The notes: generated from the letters alone by a model not told the origin. 64,000 nucleotides of DNA from Trichomonas vaginalis G3 (GCF_026262505.1 NC_067205.1:10664001-10728000), one strand, 5' to 3'. Numbered from the stretch's first letter, positions 21,682 through 31,009 are shown. Program-made: numbers and translations.

Positions 21682-22908
21682 ATGCACTCAGAGGGAACTT
21701 CTATGAAATCTCTCGGGGTTCAACAATGTGTTTTAACAAAACTTAAGGAATTCACTCAGGACGAATACGAAAATTATATAAACAAGAAGGATTTGCAAAG
21801 TTTTTGGGAGGGAATTGACGAGTTACCAATTGAAAAGGCAATGGAGCTCAGACGTCTTCAATTAGAAATTCCAACATCATCAAAGGATTTTGCTGGTGGA
21901 TTTTTATCCCCATCATTGCAGAATTTCTTTTTATTAAAACATAAAATTCCAGAAAAATCAACATCTCAAGTTTCTAAACCAAAGAAAGTCCTCAATATCG
22001 ACGAGCTTATAGACTTCCTCAAAGGATCCCAACAATGGAAACAATCTGGCGAAAATTGGCTTTGCGGAAATGCCGAATTTTCCACAGAGTCTCTTTTCAG
22101 CATTTGCACCAAATTCATAAATGATGGCAATCCGTGGGAAGATTGTCCATCTCTTTCGCAAACTTATAACGAAGCTTGCGAATTCCTCAAATCTCGACCA
22201 GAAACAGAAGATTTTACTCAAGTTCATAGAAAAATGCATGAATTACGTTATTATACTCATACTGATCTTAAAACAGATATCGAAAAAATTACAGGCAAGA
22301 ATTCAGATCTAAAGCTCTCAACTCTCAAAGAACCACGCACATTAACAGATACTCTTCGTAAAATGATGAATACCGTTGGCTCATCTGATGACGGAAGCCA
22401 AGAAGAAACAAATGAAAGACAAATTCACATTCCTGACTGGTACATTCCAAGATTAACTCCTCTTGAGTCAGCAGATTGCCCAATATCAGAGCAGAAGCCA
22501 TTCAAGATCACTCAATCGATAGTTAGCGCTAGAGCTGGAATATCTGATTCCCAATTCGAGCAAGGAAGCCTTTCAGAGCTTCTGTTTACTACTGATGAAG
22601 GAACAATAGCTCCACTTCCATTTACAAGCACTCACGCTGAGATTCCACCGAGAAAAACAAATACATTTATTAGAGATTCGACTAGAAAGTACGTTGCTCA
22701 AATTCTTATGGACATGAAGTACGAGAAAGCATCAGAAGCTGGCGTAGAAATACTTACAGACATTATTCTCGAACAATTACGTCATATCGCACAACACGCG
22801 GCTGCAAAGACAAGATCAGGAAAATCAAGCGGAAAATTTGCAACTGCTGCTGTATCTCAATCTCTTAGACAAATGGGCCAAGGTTTGAATGCACCTGGCC
22901 AACACTAA
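21682..22908 (+). CDS. Histone-fold (bromodomain-associated type) protein
   Basis: The 408-residue protein has no recognised N-terminal domain. Its C-terminal segment (about residues 330-378) reads RDSTRKYVAQILMDMKYEKASEAGVEIL in pieces and continues as a long amphipathic helix ending near HAAAKTRSGK. This looks like the BTP histone fold of TAF3, TAF8, SPT7 and related TFIID/SAGA subunits, which pair with another histone-fold protein. A general transcription or SAGA role is therefore inferred, not shown. Two starts are possible: ATG at 21682 and ATG at 21703 (MKSLGVQQ). The first follows a long T run directly and would leave a very short leader. Confidence 0.5.
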   Translation: MHSEGTSMKSLGVQQCVLTKLKEFTQDEYENYINKKDLQSFWEGIDELPIEKAMELRRLQLEIPTSSKDFAGGFLSPSLQNFFLLKHKIPEKSTSQVSKPKKVLNIDELIDFLKGSQQWKQSGENWLCGNAEFSTESLFSICTKFINDGNPWEDCPSLSQTYNEACEFLKSRPETEDFTQVHRKMHELRYYTHTDLKTDIEKITGKNSDLKLSTLKEPRTLTDTLRKMMNTVGSSDDGSQEETNERQIHIPDWYIPRLTPLESADCPISEQKPFKITQSIVSARAGISDSQFEQGSLSELLFTTDEGTIAPLPFTSTHAEIPPRKTNTFIRDSTRKYVAQILMDMKYEKASEAGVEILTDIILEQLRHIAQHAAAKTRSGKSSGKFATAAVSQSLRQMGQGLNAPGQH

Positions 22909-23467
22909 AATATATTTTTTTTTAATTTGATAAAAAACATGATTTATATGTTTCATAACCTTTAAATATTCATTATATGCTATAAAATTGAAGAATAACA
23001 ACGTTAATATTAACTCATTTCTTAAATTAGAATCCGATAATCATATTTCTTCAAAAAAAGTAAGATTTTTCCTATCTAGGGAATATATGGATGAAACAAG
23101 TAATATAACTTGTAAATATGTGAGTATTTATTGAATTGTGCCTGTCGATTTCACAAAATTGATTAAAAACACTCTCAAATTGCGAAATAAATAAAACAAC
23201 AACCATTTTATGTGATGGAAATGATAACCCATGAAAATGGGAGCTATTTTTAAGATATCATTCCATTTTCATCTCTATGCATGGAAAAATGAAGCAAATC
23301 AAAAATTCACTCTACATCATTAGTTTTTGTAAGGATATGCATATGTATTAAAAGCTGACGCTGGAAGGATGGGGCTGGGATTGAAGATACCCCCTTACAT
23401 GGAAAAATACAAATCTAGACTCTAATTTCTGAAAAAAAAAGTTAATAATTATTATTCATACTTTCAA
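22909..23467. other. Intergenic, AT-rich
   Basis: No coding frame is supported. A less AT-rich patch around 23345-23395 has no recognisable feature. Confidence 0.5.
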
Positions 23468-23890
23468 CTATAAAACATCATATTCAAATTTCAATCCGTT
23501 TTGAATAAGTTCTCGCAGAATTTCAATGCGGTCATTAAGGAATATATAAATGGCTGCTTTCTTTCTTTGCGCTTGCCTTGGAACTTGAAGTCCATCATTT
23601 TTATCTTCACTCATTAATTTTATTAATCATTTTAGAAAAATGTCTTGAGGCTCTTTATTATTGTTCAATTCTAAAATCAATTTATATGATTCAAGTTCTT
23701 TATAATTTGTATCTCCTACATATTCCTCATTTCTTTTTTGTTCATTTTCCCTTGAGTGTCTTGGACAGTACATAGTGATTATATGCCTCTGATCACGTGT
23801 CAAATCTTTCTTTTTGTTTGGAAGAAATTCTTGTTCAATTTTTGAGGGATGTACGCGTTTATTAATAGACCTATGTATCCTATCGTCCAA
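23468..23890 (-). pseudogene. Truncated copy of the neighbouring hypothetical gene
   Basis: The segment is very similar to 23973-24342: IEQEFLPNKKKDLTRDQRH and CPRHSRENEQKR occur in both. The first third of the gene is missing and replaced by unrelated codons. One in-frame TGA (just below 23633) stands where the intact copy has Arg or Lys, after which the frame continues to the matching end (LRELIQNGLKFEYD) and a TAG at 23468-23470. It is a recent partial tandem duplicate that has lost function. Confidence 0.75.
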
Positions 23891-23972
23891 AATCTGTCAT
23901 TGCTATCAATTTTTGAGTATACAACGATTTTTTTATAAACTTTTTTATTTTATTCAATCAGGAACAATTAAA

Positions 23973-24464
23973 TTAATTGTATTCAAATTTCAAACCGTTT
24001 TCAATAAGTTCACGAAGAATATCAATGTGTTCATTAAGAAATTTATAATGGGCTTCTTTTGATCTTTTCGCTTCCCTTGGAATATCAAGATTATCAGTTT
24101 CTTTCATTAATTCTATTAATTTTCTTATAAAAGTGTCTTGAGGTACTTTGTTATTGTTCAATTCTAAAATCAATTTATATGATTCAAGTTCTTTATAATT
24201 TGTATCTCCTATATAATTATCTTTTCTTTTTTGTTCATTTTCCCTTGAGTGTCTTGGACAGTACATAGTGATTATATGCCTCTGATCACGTGTCAAATCT
24301 TTCTTTTTGTTTGGAAGAAATTCTTGTTCAATTTCAAAAATCAATGCTGCAATTCGCCCAATTTGATCATTCGTTTCGTTATCACCATTTGCTTGCTTTT
24401 CATTTATATACCCTCTCATAATCGCGAAAAGCTTATCATATTTCCATAAATTCTCATCACTCAT
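23973..24464 (-). CDS. Hypothetical protein of 163 residues
   Basis: I do not recognise the family. The protein is charged and helical and has no signal peptide or membrane span. It begins MSDENLWKYDKLFAIMRGYI, vaguely like the start of trichomonad DUF3447 proteins, but the rest does not match them. The block CPRHSRENEQKR with one Cys and one His is not a zinc finger by itself. A decayed partial copy lies 80 bases downstream (23468-23890). Its survival as an intact frame next to a broken copy suggests the gene is, or was until recently, in use. Confidence 0.55.
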   Translation of the reverse strand: MSDENLWKYDKLFAIMRGYINEKQANGDNETNDQIGRIAALIFEIEQEFLPNKKKDLTRDQRHIITMYCPRHSRENEQKRKDNYIGDTNYKELESYKLILELNNNKVPQDTFIRKLIELMKETDNLDIPREAKRSKEAHYKFLNEHIDILRELIENGLKFEYN

Positions 24465-24742
24465 TTTATAAAATTTACATTAAATTTGTCAACATTTTTT
24501 TACTCCTTTCAATTTTGAATTGCAAATGATATTCATTTTTTCCATGAAAACTGACATATTTCACATTTTTTTTGTTTCAAGACAAGATGATTCCATAATC
24601 TTTGATTTGAAATCGAAATACGTTTCCACTCCATTCTCAAAACCAACAAAATGTACGGCAAACCCAAATTTTAGCTAAAAGTGACAGGAAAAAAAACGTT
24701 TAGTATTAAAAAAAAGACCGATGAGAGCTTCGTTCGAAATAT

Positions 24743-24804
24743 AGAGGGAACTGAGAATGCGCAACCATTCTCAGGGAATATTGGATGCTATTCCCGTTCC
24801 CTCT
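24743..24804. repeat. Perfect three-way-junction inverted repeat
   Basis: The outer arms AGAGGGAAC (24743-24751) and GTTCCCTCT (24796-24804) pair perfectly. Between them sit two complete hairpins without a spare base at the junction. TGAGAATG/CATTCTCA (24752-24759, 24766-24773) has loop CGCAAC. GGGAATA/TATTCCC (24774-24780, 24789-24795) has loop TTGGATGC. All 24 base pairs are canonical. This is far beyond chance for AT-rich spacer. Confidence 0.85.
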
Positions 24805-24931
24805 GTATGGAAAATTGAGGTTTTCAAAGGGAGTTAAAATAATATCAAATTTATACTAATTTACTTCAAAATACAAAAGTTTTTACCTTATGAACCTTTG
24901 ATGGAAATATGCAAATTTAAAATAATAAAGA

Positions 24932-25057
24932 AAGCCGCGAGCGAAGCGATCGGCTTAGTTCGAAGATTTTGATTCAAATCTTTGCTGATCTGTAATTCGC
25001 GGAAGCCGCGAGCGAATCGAGCGGCTTAGGTCTAAGATTTTGATTCAAATCTTTGCT
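24932..25057. repeat. Two copies of a 55-base double-hairpin repeat
   Basis: Copies at 24932-24986 and 25003-25057 share AAGCCGCGAGCGAA at the left and the block AAGATTTTGATTCAAATCTT at the right, with a period of 71 bases. In each, AAGCCG pairs with CGGCTT and AAGATTT pairs with AAATCTT, giving two hairpins per unit. The first hairpin is GC-rich, in sharp contrast to its surroundings. Changes between copies keep the outer stems paired. Confidence 0.8.
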
Positions 25058-25124
25058 TATATTCCTTAAATTCTTTATGAAACTCGCAACAGTTCCTTTA
25101 AAATTTTTTATTGGCTTTAAAAAG

Positions 25125-25183
25125 GCAGGGTTTTCATTCTGGAGCTCCGCGAATCGCTTGGTGCTCCATAATGAAAACCCTGC
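25125..25183. repeat. Long hairpin with GC-rich loop
   Basis: GCAGGGTTTTCATT (25125-25138) pairs perfectly with AATGAAAACCCTGC (25170-25183). After one mismatch the stem continues for six more pairs (TGGAGC/GCTCCA). The loop contains CGCGAATCGC, which echoes the GCGAGCGAA core of the neighbouring repeats. It could be a small foldback element or a structured RNA. Confidence 0.75.
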
Positions 25184-25620
25184 AATAGATAAACACACGT
25201 CTAATCAATGCAAAAAAAGTGGAAATTTGAGTGAATTTTGATCGTCTTTTTTACTTTTTTTTCCCCATTCTAGAGTTATGTATTAGCTATTTTTTATAAG
25301 ACAACCTCATACGGATCCATTAATCCATTGGTATTTAACATTTTAGTGAGGAAAATTAATTGATTTATATTTGGCAAAGATTCAATAACATTGGTCAGCA
25401 ATGATATACTAAGATTATCCATTACATGAGCATTCTAAATATATCATTATTATCAAGCATATCAGGCTCAAGAAAAAGTTTCAAATTTAAAATTTATTCT
25501 AAACGTATGCAAAAAATCTTGGAATCGGATTCAAATTCATACAAAATACATCTCTATATTAATGCGATATCATTTCGGAATCAATAATTAAAATAACTTT
25601 CTTTCGTTATTTTTTTCAAG

Positions 25621-26337
25621 ATGGATTCAGATAGCCAGGTCGTAGAGATTTCTGTAACTCATCAAAAGAAAAAAATACTAGCAAGCCCTATTGTAATCAA
25701 CTCTGAAGATGATACACCATCTTCTCCTCCTCCAGCTCAGCAAGAAAAACCAAAAATTTCTAATTTATTTGATAATTCAGATAGTAGTTTAACACAAGAG
25801 TCTATTCCTCCTGAACAAAATCAAACAAAGTCTCAAGAGGCAGAAGAGGAAGAAGATGCTGAAGAAGAAATTTACGAAGTTGAAAAGATTGTAGATCATA
25901 AAAAGCAAAAGGATGGAACATACGTTTATTACATTAAGTGGAAAGGCTATACAGATGAAGATAATACTTGGGAACCTGAAGCAAATTTATTTTCAAAGCA
26001 GATGATTGAAGGTTATTGGAAAGAATATAACAGCAAGCATCCTGAAGCAGCAAATGCTACACCTAAGGAGAAAGAAAAACCAAAACATACAAAATCTACA
26101 CCTAAAGAACCAAAGCGTTCAAATCTTTCGAAATCTCCAGCAAAGGATCTATCTAGGGCTGGATTACAAGAAATTAAAGGAATTATCAAGAGAAATGGCC
26201 AAATATACTTTTATTGTATTTATAACAATCAAGAGAAATTAATTAACAACCAAGAAATGAAAAATAAGTTTTCAGCGGAATTACTGAACTTCTATGAGAA
26301 AAATATAGTATTTTCGGAAACAATCAAAATTGAATAA
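25621..26337 (+). CDS. HP1-like chromodomain protein
   Basis: The 238-residue protein has an acidic N-terminus. A chromodomain at about residues 83-135 (EEIYEVEKIVDHKKQ...YYIKWKGYTDEDNTWEPEANL) holds the aromatic-cage positions Y, W and W. A basic linker and a chromoshadow-like domain (about 178-232, EIKGIIKRNGQIYFYCIYNN) follow. This is the architecture of heterochromatin protein 1, which binds methylated H3K9 and dimerises through the shadow domain. The gene starts 1-2 bases after a TTTTTTTTCAAG block. It lies next to the hairpin-repeat island, which may be coincidence. Confidence 0.85.
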   Translation: MDSDSQVVEISVTHQKKKILASPIVINSEDDTPSSPPPAQQEKPKISNLFDNSDSSLTQESIPPEQNQTKSQEAEEEEDAEEEIYEVEKIVDHKKQKDGTYVYYIKWKGYTDEDNTWEPEANLFSKQMIEGYWKEYNSKHPEAANATPKEKEKPKHTKSTPKEPKRSNLSKSPAKDLSRAGLQEIKGIIKRNGQIYFYCIYNNQEKLINNQEMKNKFSAELLNFYEKNIVFSETIKIE

Positions 26338-27069
26338 TAATTTCCCGAAGTATTACGACTTGTAATACATATAGCATTTACAAATTGCTATATCTCACAA
26401 AATACCCCTAAAATGATGTTTGATTTATAACAAATGATAGAGAAAGTAAATTTTTCTCTAAATTTTATTACATAGAGTAAAAAAGGAATATATTAAATAA
26501 AAAGACATATGTTTACTTGTTTCCTATATGCCAAATGACGATAAAACTAAAAATAAATATGAAATTTAATACTCATATCTTTAGACTTAGTTTTTTATTC
26601 AAATTTCGAAGGATTTTTCATCACATCAAGAGGATGATGCTTCACTGAGATTCGAACTATGAAAATGAATTAATGTTCATTCTATACCTATTAAAATAAA
26701 TTTACTTTTTTCCCCATGCTCTATATGTTTTCGTTCAATGTAAATATGCCAATTCTATACGCAAGTCCATATGGGTATATCTTGTAATTGAATTTCCTTA
26801 TAATGCTTCACTTAACATTTTCTGGAATGTTTTCACAAACTCCAGAATTTTGATAATATATCTCAGAATACCTAATTAGTATGTTCTTGTCAATATAGGC
26901 AACATATTCTCACGTAAAAGTCCTTATCCAAACCTTCTGTATAAAGATGTCTTCAGCTTTTTTTCGCTGTCTACAACTTATTTGAGGGACTCTAATTCTG
27001 TTAATAGCTAAAAACCATTTGTAGGCACTATATTGAGAGAATTTCAGAGAGTAGTAAGAGCATCCTTAA
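26338..27069. other. Intergenic with a solitary MITE end
   Basis: The stretch is AT-rich and non-coding. At 27032-27065 it ends with ATTGAGAGAATTTCAGAGAG...GCATCC, a right-hand terminus of the same MITE family as 27070-27258, sharing the central TTAA at 27066-27069. I could not find the matching left end upstream. Confidence 0.55.
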
Positions 27070-27258
27070 GGGTGCACTTTCCACTTTCTGACATGCTCAG
27101 ATAGTATCAACATATCTTTAATTTAATGGAAAAAGAGTATAATAGCTATATTAGGAACTAAACAGTGATAAATACTAACTTTTTATTATAGAAAATTGGG
27201 ATATAAAGATTGGATGTCAAAAAAATTGAGAGAATGTCAGAGAGTAGTAAGAGCACCC
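27070..27258. mobile_element. MITE of about 190 bp with TTAA target duplication
   Basis: The ends are inverted repeats (GGGTGCACTTTCCACTTTCTG on the left, with its relative GTAGTAAGAGCACCC on the right). They are flanked by TTAA at 27066-27069 and 27259-27262. They match the termini of the element at 10256-10375, so both belong to one non-autonomous family. No coding capacity is present. It abuts the end of a second copy through the shared TTAA. Confidence 0.82.
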
Positions 27259-27346
27259 TTAAGCTTCTCATATAGCAAGTTAGAAGAACTTAATATATCC
27301 AATAAATTTAGAAGGTAATTTTAAAAAAATGAAGAAAGAAAGATGT

Positions 27347-28723
27347 TTATAATTCAATTTCATTTGAATTTTGAGATTCAATCCCAAAATGCAAAATAAG
27401 TATATTAGAAAGCCATGATTTTGTTTCCGAACTGCTTATATTCCATCTTTTTTCGAACTCCTTCAATATTCTCTGGCTGTTCTCTTCGAAATGACTGATT
27501 TCTAGGAACAAAGAATTAAACAAATATCTATCTAAAACTTCTCTTGAGTAATCCAAGTTAACAACATGAACTGTTACAACACAAAGACGACTAAATGAAA
27601 GAACACTCGTATACAAAAAGTTAAATTGGACATATTGGTTATAAATGTTTGGAATACTGCAATCAAAATAAAAATGCTCTCCAAATGAAACAATTCCGCA
27701 ATTATGAGCTCCTCGTCCATGAGTAAATCCATGTCCTGATATACAATTCAAGTCTCCACTTGTTTTTATCGCAATAAAAGAATTATATGAAACATTTTGA
27801 TCAACTATGCTTCTAATCAATGTTTCTATATTATTTATTTCTGATGGTTGAGAAATCTTGAATTTTCCTCCTGTGCTAATCGGAATTTCAAAAATTGGAT
27901 GAATTTTTGAAATTTTTTGTGAAAAAACAAGAAGATTTATACGAATTCTGTATTTAATCAGTTCATCACTTAAAGAATGATAATCAAAGTCGTTTGATAA
28001 TGAATTAAAATCGTTTTCATCCAAAAATATATTTATTGTTGAAGAACGAAGATGTGATAGTTTTTTAACGACTTTCAATATAAACGATGCATCCGTACTG
28101 CGGTTGTTGATGATTTTTGAAAAGAATTCTGTAGCTTTTTTAAGATTATCTGAGAAAACAAGTGATGGACAATAAAGATTATCTGTTTGTAATTTGGGCA
28201 TATCGTTTGAAACTGTTTTAATATTCAATTCTTTTCCAAATTCAAGATATGAAATAGATCCGTGAAAAATCGCGAAACCATAGTGTTTAAATGTTGAAGA
28301 TTGATTTGTTATCGATGATATTGTAGAAAGAAATGATTGATTTGATAATAATGAGAGAGATGAGATGATATATTCTGTAGCAATGAAACTATTTTCATCA
28401 GATTCATTATAGCTTGATGCAGCAAAGTATATTGGTTGCATGTATTCGAGATTTAATCTATTTAACGCATTAATCTGACTTTTATGGTTGCATATACAAC
28501 ATTCCATTGAACTTCCATCATATTTATTATAACAATTTGCATAAGCACCACAAAAATTGCATCTGGGTAAGTTTTTTTCGCTTGTTCGTGTTAATTTATC
28601 TATCTCATTAATAATGAAAGGAGTATATTCGAAAACAACATCTGAAACGTCATTCTTCTGTGTCGCGTCTTTAGTTGTTGGGTTCTTTAGATAATATCTA
28701 GCACATGTTTTGACTTCTTCCAT
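27347..28723 (-). CDS. Sec23/Sec24-like COPII protein, short
   Basis: The 458-residue protein has a zinc-finger pair CNFCG...CCICN (about residues 55-76) like that of Sec23/Sec24. A region resembling the vWA-like trunk follows, then a beta-sandwich-like stretch (VQFNFLYTSVLSFSRLCVVTVHV) near residues 375-400. Family members coat vesicles leaving the ER and select cargo. It is much shorter than standard Sec23 or Sec24 (about 750-1000), stops before a gelsolin-like domain and is divergent, so it may be a specialised relative. The frame is intact. Confidence 0.55.
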   Translation of the reverse strand: MEEVKTCARYYLKNPTTKDATQKNDVSDVVFEYTPFIINEIDKLTRTSEKNLPRCNFCGAYANCYNKYDGSSMECCICNHKSQINALNRLNLEYMQPIYFAASSYNESDENSFIATEYIISSLSLLSNQSFLSTISSITNQSSTFKHYGFAIFHGSISYLEFGKELNIKTVSNDMPKLQTDNLYCPSLVFSDNLKKATEFFSKIINNRSTDASFILKVVKKLSHLRSSTINIFLDENDFNSLSNDFDYHSLSDELIKYRIRINLLVFSQKISKIHPIFEIPISTGGKFKISQPSEINNIETLIRSIVDQNVSYNSFIAIKTSGDLNCISGHGFTHGRGAHNCGIVSFGEHFYFDCSIPNIYNQYVQFNFLYTSVLSFSRLCVVTVHVVNLDYSREVLDRYLFNSLFLEISHFEENSQRILKEFEKRWNISSSETKSWLSNILILHFGIESQNSNEIEL

Positions 28724-29186
28724 TTTTTTTTCTCGAACGATTAAAATCTAGAATTTGAATCAAAGATGTTGTAAATAACAAAAAGGGCCCCAAACAAATA
28801 AAATACTAAAGTTTTTCACTCAAGGGTAATCTATATCTCTGATTTACAATACCAAAGAAATCAAATAATTGCAAAATTAATCAATTAGTGTATCAGATGT
28901 TATTTTATAATATATCCGTGTAAATATCACAAATATATTCAAAATTAATGGAGAAACGGCAATAATTTTAAATATTGAAAAATACTGAGAAAAATGTTCA
29001 AATCAAAAATCAGATGGAGTTGATAAAAATTCATAAAAATCTCCAATTTCCGGGGTTCTGGACAAGCTTAGATATAAATATAGGGTGCTAATGTATTTTA
29101 GATTCTGTCTTAATTCTATCGGCGCGATGCGCCGATAGATATGACCGATAAATTAGAATTGTAAACTTCTCAAATTTATCAATAAA
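28724..29186. other. Divergent promoter region with a hairpin
   Basis: The gap lies between the divergent Sec23/24-like and IBD genes. A GC-rich hairpin is present at 29116-29138. Nothing else is recognised. Confidence 0.5.
29116..29138. repeat. GC-rich perfect hairpin upstream of the IBD gene
   Basis: CTATCGGCGC pairs over 10 bases with GCGCCGATAG around a GAT loop. It is enclosed by a weaker outer pair, AATTCTA (29112) with TAGAATT (about 29153). It lies about 50 bases before the ATG at 29187. A regulatory site or a small foldback element is possible. Confidence 0.6.
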
Positions 29187-30653
29187 ATGGAAAGGTATCC
29201 TGAATCTATAGAAGAGCTTAAGAGCATTGTTTGTGCAGCAAGTCGTCTTAAATTCGTCACCAAAGTATTATATTGTCTTCGTTTCACTCAAAACCATCCT
29301 GAATATAATGAACAAATTGGCTGTTGCTGGTATCTCGATGGAGAATCATTTCTAGTCAATTCAGGTGCATTGGGTGCATTTTTAGACTTAAAATCTAATT
29401 CTATTAATACAAATTTTCGCGAACATGGATTTCAGGTCCAAAAAGGAGATAAGGTGCCACCCGAACTTCTCGAGATGTCAAATCGAAATTGGAAAAAGAG
29501 GAAGGCTACAATAGGCAATTTCAATAGAAATTCTTCAATTGCTGATGCAGATTCAATCGGACTTGTAGATTCATCTAAAAAGGATCAAACTCCCGAAAAA
29601 CCAGTACAAAAGCAGTTCATAAGTATCTTCCAAAATAAGCCAAAGCCAGTAGAACCAGCTCCACCTCCGAAAATTCAAAATGCGCTTGATGAGTTTTTCA
29701 AAATCAGTGATAAACTACACCAAAAGATCAGCATCGAACATATGCTACTTGAAATGCCTTTAGACGATGCTGAGAAAAATAAATTACTTTCAGATATTGT
29801 AAGTCAATGGAAACAGGCATTTGGCATTAACCAATCAGTACCTGCTTGTCAAGCAGTAGAAAACTTAATTCCAGATACTCCAAAACGCTCGAAATATCTT
29901 ACTTTCCAAATGCGTGTAAATTTAGTTTATTTAATTTATCAAGATCCATCAGCAAGCAGCCAATCAGTATCTCTAATGCAAGGAAACCTCAATTTCGATC
30001 AATTCGCTAAATTTTACGTTAGATACGGTCATCCATCAAATGATTCTTTGTTGGAGCAGCTTACTGTCGTTCCACAAATTGTTTCTGATATGGAGAGTAT
30101 TGATGATGCATTAAATGAAGCAAATTATGATGATGACGCTTCATTTATTAATGGATTCATTCCTCATAGCCATAAAAACGAAATTACCCAAAAAGTATGG
30201 AATTCACCAGTTCATTCATGGGCTTTGATCCATTCTAAGACGGCAAACAAGTTTGTTTTGTATTGCAAATCAGATCAAATTTTGCAATTGTATATAACAG
30301 TAAATATAGCCACCATTGACCCTAAAAATAGGATTACCGTTAAATTCGGTAACGATATTAAAGGAACTAGTGATTGGAAGAGTCTTTTCCAACTTTTATC
30401 TTTGCCATCTGACAAAGGCCTTCAATTAGCGCCTGTTTCAATACCTTGCGTCAAAGAGATAGGTGCAGATGAAATAAATGTTGATACTCCTAAGAACAGC
30501 GTTCAAACAACACCGAGCGGATCTCAAATGTTGTTTTTGACACCAGATTCACAGACTTATCAGACAGATTCACAGTTCAGTATATCAAACAATTTCAGTT
30601 TTGAAGGATGGAGCCAACATCAAGCAGATTCGCAGTTTAATTTTTATGATTAG
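29187..30653 (+). CDS. Probable initiator-binding (IBD) transcription factor
   Basis: The first 100 or so residues of this 488-residue protein resemble the IBD winged-helix domain of trichomonad IBP39, which binds the Inr element around the start of transcription. A helical region is followed by the pattern ALGAFLDLKSNSINTNFREHGF, close to the DNA-recognition segment of that family as I recall it. A Pro-rich linker, a helical middle region (about 165-310) and a C-terminal domain follow, and the tail is rich in Gln, Ser and Thr. IBP39 is about 340 residues, so this is a longer paralogue. The initiator-like elements at several genes in this window suit such a factor. The assignment is from memory of the family pattern. 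Confidence 0.55.
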   Translation: MERYPESIEELKSIVCAASRLKFVTKVLYCLRFTQNHPEYNEQIGCCWYLDGESFLVNSGALGAFLDLKSNSINTNFREHGFQVQKGDKVPPELLEMSNRNWKKRKATIGNFNRNSSIADADSIGLVDSSKKDQTPEKPVQKQFISIFQNKPKPVEPAPPPKIQNALDEFFKISDKLHQKISIEHMLLEMPLDDAEKNKLLSDIVSQWKQAFGINQSVPACQAVENLIPDTPKRSKYLTFQMRVNLVYLIYQDPSASSQSVSLMQGNLNFDQFAKFYVRYGHPSNDSLLEQLTVVPQIVSDMESIDDALNEANYDDDASFINGFIPHSHKNEITQKVWNSPVHSWALIHSKTANKFVLYCKSDQILQLYITVNIATIDPKNRITVKFGNDIKGTSDWKSLFQLLSLPSDKGLQLAPVSIPCVKEIGADEINVDTPKNSVQTTPSGSQMLFLTPDSQTYQTDSQFSISNNFSFEGWSQHQADSQFNFYD

Positions 30654-30997
30654 AGCTTTTGTTTTAATATAATTGTTAATATTGTATTTTTCTTGTGTTT
30701 TAAGTAATAAAAATTATAAAGTAATTCCTTATGTATTTTAATTCAATGGAGAAATTTTAATTTACGTGAAAAATAAACAATTTTCATAAGCCATGAAGAA
30801 ACGATCGATACCTATAGCATGTATAGATAACAAATCAATATCATTTTCTTTTTATTCAAAGAAGAATATTTTGATTAATCATTCTCGTTATCCATGAAGA
30901 ACATCCAATACGCATAGTGTCTATATATAACAAACTGCCATTATTTTTGTGTTTAATAACATTCAGGCGCTAATTTTTGATATGATAGTTATTATTG
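30654..30997. other. Intergenic with a short imperfect direct repeat
   Basis: Two copies of about 57 bases (30789-30845 and 30890-30945) share CCATGAAGAA, ATAGATAACAAA-like and CATTATTTTT-like blocks. No gene is supported. Confidence 0.5.
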
Positions 30998-31009
30998 TCA
31001 CTTTTTAAA
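30998..31009 (+). promoter_or_regulatory. Initiator element and 10-base leader of the ING gene
   Basis: TCACTTTTTAAA stands directly before the ATG at 31010. It matches the trichomonad Inr pattern TCA(C/T)T(T/A), with transcription expected to start at the A (31000). Confidence 0.7.

Larger units (their letters stand above)
24465..25620. other. Intergenic region with a foldback-repeat island
   Basis: The gap between the hypothetical gene and the HP1-like gene holds, within 440 bases, a perfect three-way-junction palindrome, two copies of a 55-base repeat with two hairpins each, and a long interrupted hairpin. Each is listed separately. The remainder is ordinary AT-rich spacer. Confidence 0.7.

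Noticed and set aside
24714-24812. Hammerhead-like ribozyme: CCGATGAG, a small stem, GAAA and a long stem III before the three-way junction
   Set aside because: The core has C for U in CUGAUGA, the nucleotide at the cleavage position would be G, and no stem I can be paired.
24932-25057. CRISPR-like array
   Set aside because: Only two units, a eukaryotic context, and the spacer between them is just 16 bases with no further repeats.
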